A DNA stretch of 42,986 nt, from positions 1-42,986 of IMG/VR virus record IMGVR_UViG_3300046318_000380, one strand, 5' to 3'. A program made the position numbers and the translations under genes. Below the pieces are notes generated by a model. That model saw nothing but the letters and a program-made list of their open reading frames with translations, made no database searches and was not told the DNA's origin. The first letter of the stretch is position 1. Every line of letters begins with the position of its first letter. Source of the stretch: a virus. This document shows, in pieces, positions 35,610 to 41,649 of this stretch.

Positions 35610-36623
35610 ATGAACCTTTTTAAAAAAGTAGCAGCAATGACCGACATACATTTTGGTCTAAAATCAAATAGTACCACACATTTAAAAGATTGCGAAGAAT
35701 TCATCGACTGGTTCATCGATGAATCAAAAAAAGAAGGAGCAGAGACCTGTATCTTTTTAGGAGATTGGTCTCATAATCGTAATAGCCTTAACCTAATTAC
35801 CTTAGATACAAGCATTAGATGTTTGGAAAAGCTAGGAGCTGCATTTGAAAACTTTTATTGGTTTCCCGGAAACCATGATTTATTCTACAAAGATAAAAGA
35901 GATATACACAGTTCTGCATTCGGACGGCATATTCCAGGCGTTACTGTAGTTGAAAAAGTAACTACCATAGGTGATGTGACCTTGGTACCGTGGTTAGTAG
36001 GTGACGAATGGAAAGATATCAGTAAGATTAAAAGTAAGTATATGTTCGGTCACTTTGAATTACCATTGTTCTATATGAATGCAATGGTACAAATGCCAGA
36101 CAACGGCGAACTACAAACTACACATTTTAAACATCAAGACTATGTATTCAGTGGACATTTTCACAAACGTCAGCAACGAGACAAAATTGTATACATAGGA
36201 AATGCATTTCCACATAATTTTGCAGATGCCGGTGACGATAAAAGAGGAATGATGATTTTAGAATGGGGCGGCGAACCAAAATTTATCGATTGGCCAGACT
36301 GTCCTAAATTTAGACATGTTAAATTGTCAGATTTAATTGATAATAAAGATACTATAATGAAATCTAAAATGCATTTTAAGGTGCATCTCGACATTGATAT
36401 CAGTTACGAAGAAGCAAATTTTATTAAAGAAACATTTACAAAAGATTATGATATCAGAGAAATTAGCTTGATACAAGACAAAGTTAGTTTAGAAGGAACA
36501 ACTGACGATAATCCAGATACTAAATTCGAGAGTGTTGATCAAATTGTATCAGAAGAACTTGTAAAGATCGAATCTGAACAATTTGATAAGAAAGTATTAT
36601 TAGATATTTACAATAACTTATAA
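35610..36623 (+). CDS. gp47: Recombination endonuclease subunit gp47 (SbcD/Mre11-like)
   Basis: Metallophosphoesterase nuclease of the gp46/gp47 complex, which resects DNA ends for recombination-dependent replication and degrades host DNA in T4. The motifs are complete: TDIHFGL with Asp12 and His14; FLGDWSHNR with Asp52 and His55; WFPGNHD with Asn88-His89; MFGHFE with His148; and FSGHFHKRQ with His183 and His185. At 337 residues it is close to T4 gp47 (339). The gene for its partner gp46 follows after 29 bp, so the two are co-expressed. A perfect palindrome lies 19 bp upstream. Confidence 0.97.
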   Translation: MNLFKKVAAMTDIHFGLKSNSTTHLKDCEEFIDWFIDESKKEGAETCIFLGDWSHNRNSLNLITLDTSIRCLEKLGAAFENFYWFPGNHDLFYKDKRDIHSSAFGRHIPGVTVVEKVTTIGDVTLVPWLVGDEWKDISKIKSKYMFGHFELPLFYMNAMVQMPDNGELQTTHFKHQDYVFSGHFHKRQQRDKIVYIGNAFPHNFADAGDDKRGMMILEWGGEPKFIDWPDCPKFRHVKLSDLIDNKDTIMKSKMHFKVHLDIDISYEEANFIKETFTKDYDIREISLIQDKVSLEGTTDDNPDTKFESVDQIVSEELVKIESEQFDKKVLLDIYNNL

Positions 36624-36652
36624 AACATAACCATTATAATAAACTGGACAAT

Positions 36653-38440
36653 ATGTCACTTCGAATTAAAAATATAACCGTAAAAAATTTCATGAGCGTC
36701 GGTAATCAAACTCAAGCAGTTGATTTTGATAAAGAACATCTAACATTAGTACTAGGCTCCAACCAAGACCTCGGTGGTGACGACACTGGATCTAGAAATG
36801 GCACTGGAAAAACTACAATAGTTAATGCATTGAGTTATGCCCTATACGGCCAGGCTTTAACTAATATTAAAAAAGAAAACTTAATCAATAAAACAAACGG
36901 TAAAAATATGTTGGTTACCGTTGAATTTGAACAAGGGTCCTTAAAATATAGAATAGAAAGAGGACGTAAACCTAATATATTAAAATTATTTGTTAATAAT
37001 CAAGAATTAAAAAGCGAAAATAAGGAAGATGACGACAGTCAAGGAGATAGTAGAGAAACTCAAAAGGCAATTGAACATCTACTTAATATGTCTCATACTA
37101 TTTTCAAACATCTAGTTGCACTTAATACGTATACAGAACCATTCTTGAGCATGAAATCTGCTGATCAGAGAGAGGTAATCGAGCAATTGCTAGGTATTAC
37201 ACTACTATCAGAGAAGGCAGAAACATTAAAAAATTTAATCAAAGAAATTAAAGAAAAGATACAACAAGAGACTTTTAAAATAGAAAGCATTAAAACAGCT
37301 AATAATAATGTACAAAAAAGTATTAATAGTCTAGAATTAAAAAGTAGTGCATGGAATTCTAAAAAAGAAACTGATATAGAAAATCTCGGCAAGGCAATTA
37401 TGCATTTAGAAAGTGTAGATATTGCAGCTGAACTTCAAGAACATATTAATTTAAAAAATTGGACTGAAAATAACAATTCTATAACTGCTCTAAGAAAACA
37501 AAAAGCAACATTAGAATCTGCAATAAGTCAAGCAGAAAAAACTGTTACAAAATATTCAAAAGAAATCGAAAAGCTTAGTGATAAGTCATGTCCTTCATGC
37601 GAACAATCGTTGCATGATCATAAACATGAGGAAATGACTGCTATTGCGACCAATCACTTAACAGAATCACAGAAATATCTAGATAAGGTAACTTCTGATT
37701 TTAACAAAATTGTTAAAGAATTAGAAAAAATTGGAGAGCTGCCTAGGAAACCTACTACTTTTTATGAAACAGAAGCAGAGGCATTAGGCCATAAGAACAA
37801 TGTTGATCAATTAGAAAAGTCATTAACCGCTAGAATAAATGAACAAAATCCTTATGATGAGCAAATCGAAGAATTAAAAAAGACAGCAATTCAAGAAATT
37901 TCCTGGGAACATGCAAATCTGCTAACTAAAGAAAAAGATCATCAAGAATTTTTACATAAGTTGTTAACAAATAAAGATAGTTTCATAAGAAAAAAAATTA
38001 TCGATCAAAATTTATCATATCTTAACAAACGATTAACTTATTACATTGATAAACTAGGATTGCCACATAAAGTTGTTTTTCAAAATGATTTAAATGTAGA
38101 AATTACTCAGTTAGGACAAGAATTAGATTTTGATAATTTGAGCAGAGGCGAAAGAAATAGATTAATATTAAGTATGAGTTTTGCATTCAGAGATGTATGG
38201 GAAGGATTATACCAAAGTATTAATTTATTATTTGTTGACGAGTTAATGGATGCAGGAATGGACTCTGCAGGAGTAGAGGCAGGACTTGCAGTTTTAAAGA
38301 AGATGGCTCGAGAAAGAAGTAAAAATATATATCTAATTTCACACAAAGACGAACTTGTGGGTAGAGTAAACAACGTACTGCGTGTGATAAAGGAAAACGG
38401 ATTTACTTCATATTCAAACGATGTAGACTATGTTGAATGA
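36653..38440 (+). CDS. gp46: Recombination endonuclease subunit gp46 (SbcC/Rad50-like ATPase)
   Basis: ABC-type ATPase partner of gp47. The N-terminal lobe has Walker A GSRNGTGKTT (46-55) and an LNTYTEPFLSM Q-loop-like region near 157-167. Two coiled coils (about 185-300 and 320-460) flank a zinc hook, CPSC, with Cys313 and Cys316. The C-terminal lobe carries the signature LSRGE (496-500), Walker B LLFVDE (525-530) and an H-loop ISHKDE at 562-567. The length of 595 is near T4 gp46 (560). All catalytic elements are intact. Its stop overlaps the start of the next gene by 11 bp, indicating coupling. Confidence 0.97.
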   Translation: MSLRIKNITVKNFMSVGNQTQAVDFDKEHLTLVLGSNQDLGGDDTGSRNGTGKTTIVNALSYALYGQALTNIKKENLINKTNGKNMLVTVEFEQGSLKYRIERGRKPNILKLFVNNQELKSENKEDDDSQGDSRETQKAIEHLLNMSHTIFKHLVALNTYTEPFLSMKSADQREVIEQLLGITLLSEKAETLKNLIKEIKEKIQQETFKIESIKTANNNVQKSINSLELKSSAWNSKKETDIENLGKAIMHLESVDIAAELQEHINLKNWTENNNSITALRKQKATLESAISQAEKTVTKYSKEIEKLSDKSCPSCEQSLHDHKHEEMTAIATNHLTESQKYLDKVTSDFNKIVKELEKIGELPRKPTTFYETEAEALGHKNNVDQLEKSLTARINEQNPYDEQIEELKKTAIQEISWEHANLLTKEKDHQEFLHKLLTNKDSFIRKKIIDQNLSYLNKRLTYYIDKLGLPHKVVFQNDLNVEITQLGQELDFDNLSRGERNRLILSMSFAFRDVWEGLYQSINLLFVDELMDAGMDSAGVEAGLAVLKKMARERSKNIYLISHKDELVGRVNNVLRVIKENGFTSYSNDVDYVE

Positions 38441-38750
38441 AGAGATAAACAAATATATAGAAATGTATTCAGAGCTAGTTAGCGCATACACAGGATTACA
38501 TAACACACATATTAGTTTTTTAAAGTACATAGGTAGAGATACAGGACTAGATACTCGAAAACATCTTAGAAAAATCGAGGTTCTAGCCAAAGAAATGAAA
38601 GTACAAGGCCAGCTCATTTGCAAAAAATCTATGGAACAAAAAAGATTAGAAAAAAAAGCAAGAGTTGCCGAAAATAAAAGATTAAAGGCATTGCCAAAAA
38701 AAATGGGAAGACCCAAAGGAAGAAAAAATGGAAACAACAAATCAACTTAA
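38430..38750 (+). CDS. Small basic protein with AT-hook-like C-terminus (106 aa)
   Basis: I do not recognise the family. Residues 1-65 are predicted helical (LNEEINKYIEMYSELVSAYT; KHLRKIEVLAKEMK). Residues 66-91 are strongly basic and helical. The C-terminus contains GRPKGRK (93-99), the core of an AT-hook minor-groove binding motif, suited to this AT-rich genome. The gene starts inside gp46 and its end overlaps the next small gene by 23 bp, so the three are coupled. A DNA-binding role linked to recombination or replication is inferred from the motif and neighbours. Confidence 0.65.
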   Translation: MLNEEINKYIEMYSELVSAYTGLHNTHISFLKYIGRDTGLDTRKHLRKIEVLAKEMKVQGQLICKKSMEQKRLEKKARVAENKRLKALPKKMGRPKGRKNGNNKST

Positions 38751-38922
38751 AACACAATACGAAGAATTTTTAACCGAAGACGCTAAATTTTCAGCAGGCA
38801 ATAGTGCCGCAGGAACTCGTGCTCGTAAAGCACTTGCAGAATTAGGTAAACTAGTAAAAACACGCCGAAATGAAATTACTGCTGAAAAGAATGCTCGTAA
38901 AGAAGCAAAGGCTACAAAATAA
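38728..38922 (+). CDS. Small histone H1/Hc1-like basic protein (64 aa)
   Basis: The central segment GNSAAGTRARKALAELGKLVK (about residues 24-44) closely resembles the GNKAAGTRARKA core of bacterial histone H1-like Hc1 proteins, and similar short proteins occur in T4-like aquatic phages. The rest is helical and ends in a Lys/Arg/Ala-rich tail (EKNARKEAKATK). It could coat or compact DNA, or act as an accessory to the gp46/gp47 reaction; neither is proven. A GGAAGAAAA ribosome-binding stretch precedes the ATG inside the preceding gene. Confidence 0.65.
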   Translation: METTNQLKTQYEEFLTEDAKFSAGNSAAGTRARKALAELGKLVKTRRNEITAEKNARKEAKATK

Positions 38923-38925
38923 TTA

Positions 38926-39357
38926 ATGAATTGCTGGACTTATCAGAATACTGAAGTCACAGAACTGCCTGAGGACTGTATTGGTTTTGTATATTGCATC
39001 ACTAATACAGTTACAGGTCGCAAATATATAGGCAAAAAGTTAGCAAAATTCTCTAAAACGACCTACAAGACTGTTAAGTTGAAGAACGGCACAAAGAAAA
39101 AGAAAAAGATCCGCAGCAAAATTGATTCGGATTGGCAAGAATATTATGGCTCCAGTGTTGAGCTAACAAAAGATATAGACACATTAGGCAAACAAAACTT
39201 CTCCCGAGAAATATTACATTACTGTAAATCTAAAGCAGAAACATCTTACGTTGAGGCCCGCGAACAATTCGACCGCAAAGTATTAGAATCCGACGATTAC
39301 TATAACGGACATATCCAAGTCCGTGTACATGGCTCACACATTAAATCCAAACTTTAA
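38926..39357 (+). CDS. GIY-YIG endonuclease, SegE-like (143 aa)
   Basis: The N-terminal GIY-YIG fold is visible: GFVYCITNTVTGRKYIGKKL, where VYC replaces GIY (residues 20-26) and YIG is at 34-36. A Lys-rich insertion (about 49-65) is followed by SDWQEYYGSS (68-77) and KQNFSREILHYCKSKAETSY. Glu110 in YVEAREQF is placed as the metal-binding acid of the family. Proteins like this are found freestanding in T4-like phages (Seg-type endonucleases). It lies 3 bp after the Hc1-like gene and directly before the non-coding structured region. Activity is likely but the target is unknown. Confidence 0.8.
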   Translation: MNCWTYQNTEVTELPEDCIGFVYCITNTVTGRKYIGKKLAKFSKTTYKTVKLKNGTKKKKKIRSKIDSDWQEYYGSSVELTKDIDTLGKQNFSREILHYCKSKAETSYVEAREQFDRKVLESDDYYNGHIQVRVHGSHIKSKL

Positions 39358-39359
39358 GG

Positions 39360-39735
39360 TAACTTAATTCAGTTAAAGCTCGCACAGGCTAACCACGTGT
39401 GCCCAGGACAACTCGATAACAAGAGGGACGGAAGACTTGCCGCTGATGCAAGCACTCAATCACTACCCGTAAGGATGAAGATCGCTTAACTGCCGCGATT
39501 TGATTGTTTGAAGATATAATTTAAGGCCCAAGGATGGAGTAATAACAGAAACTCCACGCTTTGCAAGTATGATAGTGTATATTTGCAAGCCGCCGTTGTT
39601 AAGACAGAATGAGTAGGTATCGGTCAACCGCCTACGCTAGCAGAAATGCTTGTAGTTCTAACACTATGTGACTGTGCTACTCAGATAATGCTCAGTTTTT
39701 TCTTAGCCCTTGCTTGGGCTAAGTGTGACCGATTA
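39360..39735 (+). ncRNA. Putative structured non-coding RNA, unclassified
   Basis: There is no gene between 39358 and 39873, very unusual for this packed genome, and this part is visibly more GC-rich. Helices seen: 39360-64/39371-75, GCACA/TGTGC 39382-86/39398-402, CTTGC/GCAAG 39436-40/39448-52, ATCGC/GCGAT 39481-85/39495-99, TGGAGT/ACTCCA 39535-40/39551-56, GC-TTGCAA/TTGCAA-GC 39558-66/39583-90, GTAGG..CGG/CCG-CCTAC 39613-23/39628-35, AGCA-GAAA-TGCT 39639-50 with a GNRA loop, and CTTAGCCC/GGGCTAAG 39702-23. ATCGGTCA (39619-26) also matches TGACCGAT (39726-33), a long-range helix or pseudoknot competing with a local hairpin. Strand and exact ends are inferred. I do not recognise the class. 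Confidence 0.5.
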
Positions 39736-39755
39736 ATCTAGATAATATTAATTCA

Positions 39756-39840
39756 CTGCTACGCTTTGCTTCGCAGAAGATGTATTGCTTCAAGTAAGAG
39801 CGTAAGCGATTACGAAGAAGCAAACGAACGCAGTTCGTTT
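39756..39840 (+). other. Hairpin-rich segment before the late promoter
   Basis: Three further hairpins follow the RNA candidate: CTGC/GCAG (39756-59/39773-76); a two-part stem TTGCTTC/GAAGCAA (39785-91/39817-23) enclosing GTAA-GA-GC, loop GTAA, GC-GA-TTAC, that is, tandem G-A pairs and a GNRA-type loop; and AAACGAA/TTCGTTT (39822-28/39834-40). They could be the 3' domain of the same RNA or terminate it. No U tract follows. Confidence 0.45.
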
Positions 39841-39847
39841 ATAAATA
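39840..39847 (+). promoter_or_regulatory. T4-type late promoter, TATAAATA
   Basis: A perfect late octamer. The predicted start near 39853 is about 21 bases ahead of the ATG at 39874, and AGGA at 39860-39863 is a suitable ribosome-binding site. This is the best late promoter of the window, in non-coding DNA, and it drives the repeat-containing protein. Confidence 0.7.
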
Positions 39848-39873
39848 AAAGATTAATATAGGACTTTCCTAAC

Positions 39874-40488
39874 ATGCGTATAAATGAAATTATCGTTGAA
39901 CAACAAATAGATGAACTTAGCCTTGCAGGTGTAGGTAAGGGAATCGGATCTGCTGCTGGAGCAATTGGCAGAGGAGTTGGAAATATAAAAGGTGCCTGGC
40001 AAGGCGCAAAAGATGCGTACACTCAAGGCAGAGATCAGGCAGCAAGGATTGCCCAAAGAAATGTAAGTAGAGCAGGCCCTGCAAGATCTGCACCAAGTGC
40101 TACTTCAACTGCGCCAAGTACTGCACCGAGTGCTACATCAACTGCACCGAGTGCTACATCAACTGCACCGAGTACTGCGCCAGCTACTAATGCACCAAGT
40201 GCTACTTCAGCTGCACCAAGTACTGCACCGAGTGCTACATCAACTGCACCGAGTACTGCGCCAGCTACTAATGCACCAAGTGCTACTTCAGCTGCACCAA
40301 GTACTGCACCAGGCCCTTCTAGAGTAGGTGTTCCTCAAGGCAAGAAAGCAGTTGACGACGCAGTAGGTGTTATCAAAACTGTAAGAAGTGATCGCAGGCC
40401 CCAAGTTGTAAAATACGCACAGACACAATTGTCAACAATTAGAGAACATGCAGGATTTCAAAGTAAATTTCTAGGTATTGAAATTTAA
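39874..40488 (+). CDS. Repeat-containing Ala/Ser/Thr/Pro-rich protein (204 aa), probably virion-associated
   Basis: The N-terminus MRINEIIVEQQIDELS is of the type at the start of many aquatic phage virion proteins. It is followed by a glycine-rich, possibly amphipathic stretch (GVGKGIGSAAGAIGRGVGNI). Residues about 70-150 are disordered STAPSAT/TAPATNAPSA repeats encoded by an 81-bp tandem repeat. The C-terminal 55 residues (KKAVDDAVGVIKTVRSDRRP, then VKYAQTQLSTIREHAG) look like a short helical domain. A perfect late promoter suggests structural or late function, but I cannot name one. Its stop overlaps the convergent minus-strand gene by 4 bp. Confidence 0.65.
   Translation: MRINEIIVEQQIDELSLAGVGKGIGSAAGAIGRGVGNIKGAWQGAKDAYTQGRDQAARIAQRNVSRAGPARSAPSATSTAPSTAPSATSTAPSATSTAPSTAPATNAPSATSAAPSTAPSATSTAPSTAPATNAPSATSAAPSTAPGPSRVGVPQGKKAVDDAVGVIKTVRSDRRPQVVKYAQTQLSTIREHAGFQSKFLGIEI
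40150..40311 (+). repeat. 81-bp tandem repeat, two copies plus a 21-bp partial copy upstream
   Basis: Copies at 40150-40230 and 40231-40311 differ at only the last base (80 of 81 identical). A further 21-bp partial copy is at 40129-40149. Each unit encodes 27 residues and keeps the frame, so copy-number change would lengthen or shorten the protein linker without a frameshift. Confidence 0.9.
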
Positions 40489-40703
40489 AAGAAAGGAAGT
40501 TGTGTATTCTTTGTTGTTTCGAGGTTGTCTTCGACTAACTTAGCAATGGATATTCTTTCTTCTGTTGTTAATAAATGAGCTTCTGTGTAACTTAATCCAC
40601 CTCTCATAAACCAACAAAGCTTTAATAGTTCATCTTTTAAGGCTTTTGCATCTTTATCGTATTCCTTAACTAACTTCTCAATCTCTTGTAGATTGAGCTG
40701 CAA
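40485..40703 (-). CDS. Small protein after gp26, hub-assembly (gp51-like) candidate, TTG start
   Basis: A 72-residue helical protein: LNLQEIEKLVKEYDKDAKAL, LLKLCWFMRGGLSYTEAHLL and ERISIAKLVEDNLETTK. The segment LCWxMRGGxxYxEAHxLT is familiar from the small gene that follows gp26 in T4-like aquatic phages; in T4 gp26 is followed by gp51, needed to assemble the hub. Direct homology to gp51 is not certain. No ATG exists before Met33, so translation must begin at a non-ATG codon. The TTG at 40703 has AAGG 3-4 bases upstream and lies 5 bp after the gp26 stop. The end overlaps the convergent gene. Confidence 0.6.
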   Translation of the reverse strand: MQLNLQEIEKLVKEYDKDAKALKDELLKLCWFMRGGLSYTEAHLLTTEERISIAKLVEDNLETTKNTQLPFF

Positions 40704-40708
40704 AAGCC

Positions 40709-41578
40709 TTATCCGAAAAAAGCAGCGGCGTCGAATGTTAAAGGAACTTCGATAGTATCGCCTTTAAATCCTTTTTCTTTTAAAGCATCAGTAACAGGAA
40801 CAACAATTGGTCTAACTGAATTTTGTTCTTTTAAAAATTCAAGATGCTGCTGGATTTTATTAAAGATATTTTTATCTGCATTGTCTATAAATTCTTTTAT
40901 AAATTCTTGATTATCAGTTGACCCTTGGCTAGAATCAACCTTAAAAATACTTGCACTTACCATACCTATATTAACACCTGTTAACTTGGTAAAGCTTTCT
41001 TTGAATATCCTGATTTTATCTTCTTCAGACATCTGCTCGTCATTTGCAATTTGCATAATCTTTTGAGTTTCAAATGTTTGTAACGCAAGAGAAGTCATTT
41101 GTTTATAGTTTACAGGACGAACATATACAGTTAAATCGCTGTTAATAGATATAAATGGATCCCATTTGATTTGATTCATTAATGAATCCATGACAGTTCG
41201 TAAGTCGACTGTATATTCCATTTCTAATTCACCGAATGTTAACGGAGTAATCATTTGTTCACCGTAAGTTGCTATTCTAATAGCAATTAAAATCACATCC
41301 ATATCAATAGATGGAATTTTCCAGGCATCTTTAATATTAGGCATGCAATGCTGTATAACATCTACAATTGCTTGTCCATTCATTAATGCATCTGGGATCT
41401 TTAACAGTAATTCATCTTGAGCAGTCATTGAATAAACTGGAAATTCTCCAGTTTCGGACATAATCAAACTGCCATCTGGCCAGAATTCTCCACCACTAGG
41501 AAGTCTTATATATATTTTTGGTTGCCTCATAAATGAAGCTAGGGGATTTTTCTGTGCAAATGATGTGCTGGTAATCAT
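40709..41578 (-). CDS. gp26: Baseplate hub protein gp26 (T4 baseplate protein family)
   Basis: A 289-residue protein matching the T4 gp26-like baseplate family: FMRQPKIYIRLPSGGEFWPD, then GEFPVYSMTAQDELLLKIPD, ALMNGQAIVDVIQHCMPNIK, LIAIRIATYGEQM and ELEMEYTVDLRTVMD. In T4 gp26 is a hub subunit or assembly factor. A TTG at 41650 would extend the frame, but the ATG at 41578 is chosen because GGAGAT lies 6 bases before it and the 41579-41650 stretch contains the late promoter. The C-terminus (IEVPLTFDAAAFFG) is typical. It is divergent from the tape-measure gene. Confidence 0.9.
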   Translation of the reverse strand: MITSTSFAQKNPLASFMRQPKIYIRLPSGGEFWPDGSLIMSETGEFPVYSMTAQDELLLKIPDALMNGQAIVDVIQHCMPNIKDAWKIPSIDMDVILIAIRIATYGEQMITPLTFGELEMEYTVDLRTVMDSLMNQIKWDPFISINSDLTVYVRPVNYKQMTSLALQTFETQKIMQIANDEQMSEEDKIRIFKESFTKLTGVNIGMVSASIFKVDSSQGSTDNQEFIKEFIDNADKNIFNKIQQHLEFLKEQNSVRPIVVPVTDALKEKGFKGDTIEVPLTFDAAAFFG

Positions 41579-41590
41579 AATTTTATCTCC

Positions 41591-41598
41591 GATAAATA
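41591..41598 (+). promoter_or_regulatory. Late promoter candidate GATAAATA (plus), ahead of the tape-measure gene
   Basis: The octamer lies in the 71-bp divergent gap. Expected start near 41604, giving a leader of about 46 nt. It overlaps the gp26 leader region on the other strand. No obvious Shine-Dalgarno sequence is present before the ATG at 41650. Confidence 0.45.
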
Positions 41599-41618
41599 AA
41601 CAATGCGATATAGATAGA

Positions 41619-41626
41619 TATTTATC
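41619..41626 (-). promoter_or_regulatory. Late promoter candidate GATAAATA (minus), ahead of gp26
   Basis: The same octamer on the opposite strand, facing the copy at 41591 across 20 bp. Expected start near 41613 leaves a leader of about 35 nt that contains the GGAGAT ribosome-binding site of gp26. Confidence 0.6.
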
Positions 41627-41649
41627 TACGCAGTTAATCCTTAAAAACA

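Noticed and set aside
39425-39436. GGGACGGAAG, similar to part of the glnA glutamine riboswitch core found in marine bacteria and phages
   Set aside because: The partner GTTCA-type strand and the closing stem of that riboswitch are not seen, and no glutamine-related gene follows.
39440-39450. CTGATG, part of the hammerhead ribozyme core
   Set aside because: The required following A and the GAAA strand with the right helices are missing; the bases lie in a simple hairpin loop.
39500-39525. AAGATATA resembling the 3' P7/S element of group I introns, next to a GIY-YIG gene
   Set aside because: The matching R element (GACTA-type) is absent and no split gene can be rejoined across the region.
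39702-39723. CTTAGCCC/GGGCTAAG hairpin as an intrinsic terminator
   Set aside because: The T run lies before, not after, the stem on the plus strand; on the minus strand the stem is followed by A residues. It is better explained as a helix of the RNA candidate.
39358-39873. tRNA or tmRNA gene
   Set aside because: No T-arm GTTCRANNC within a 5-bp stem, no acceptor stem with CCA partner, and no convincing tag-peptide reading frame.
40097-40327. 76-codon frame of Leu/His/Gln repeats overlapping the repeat gene
   Set aside because: It is the out-of-frame reading of the 81-bp tandem repeat and has no ribosome-binding site.
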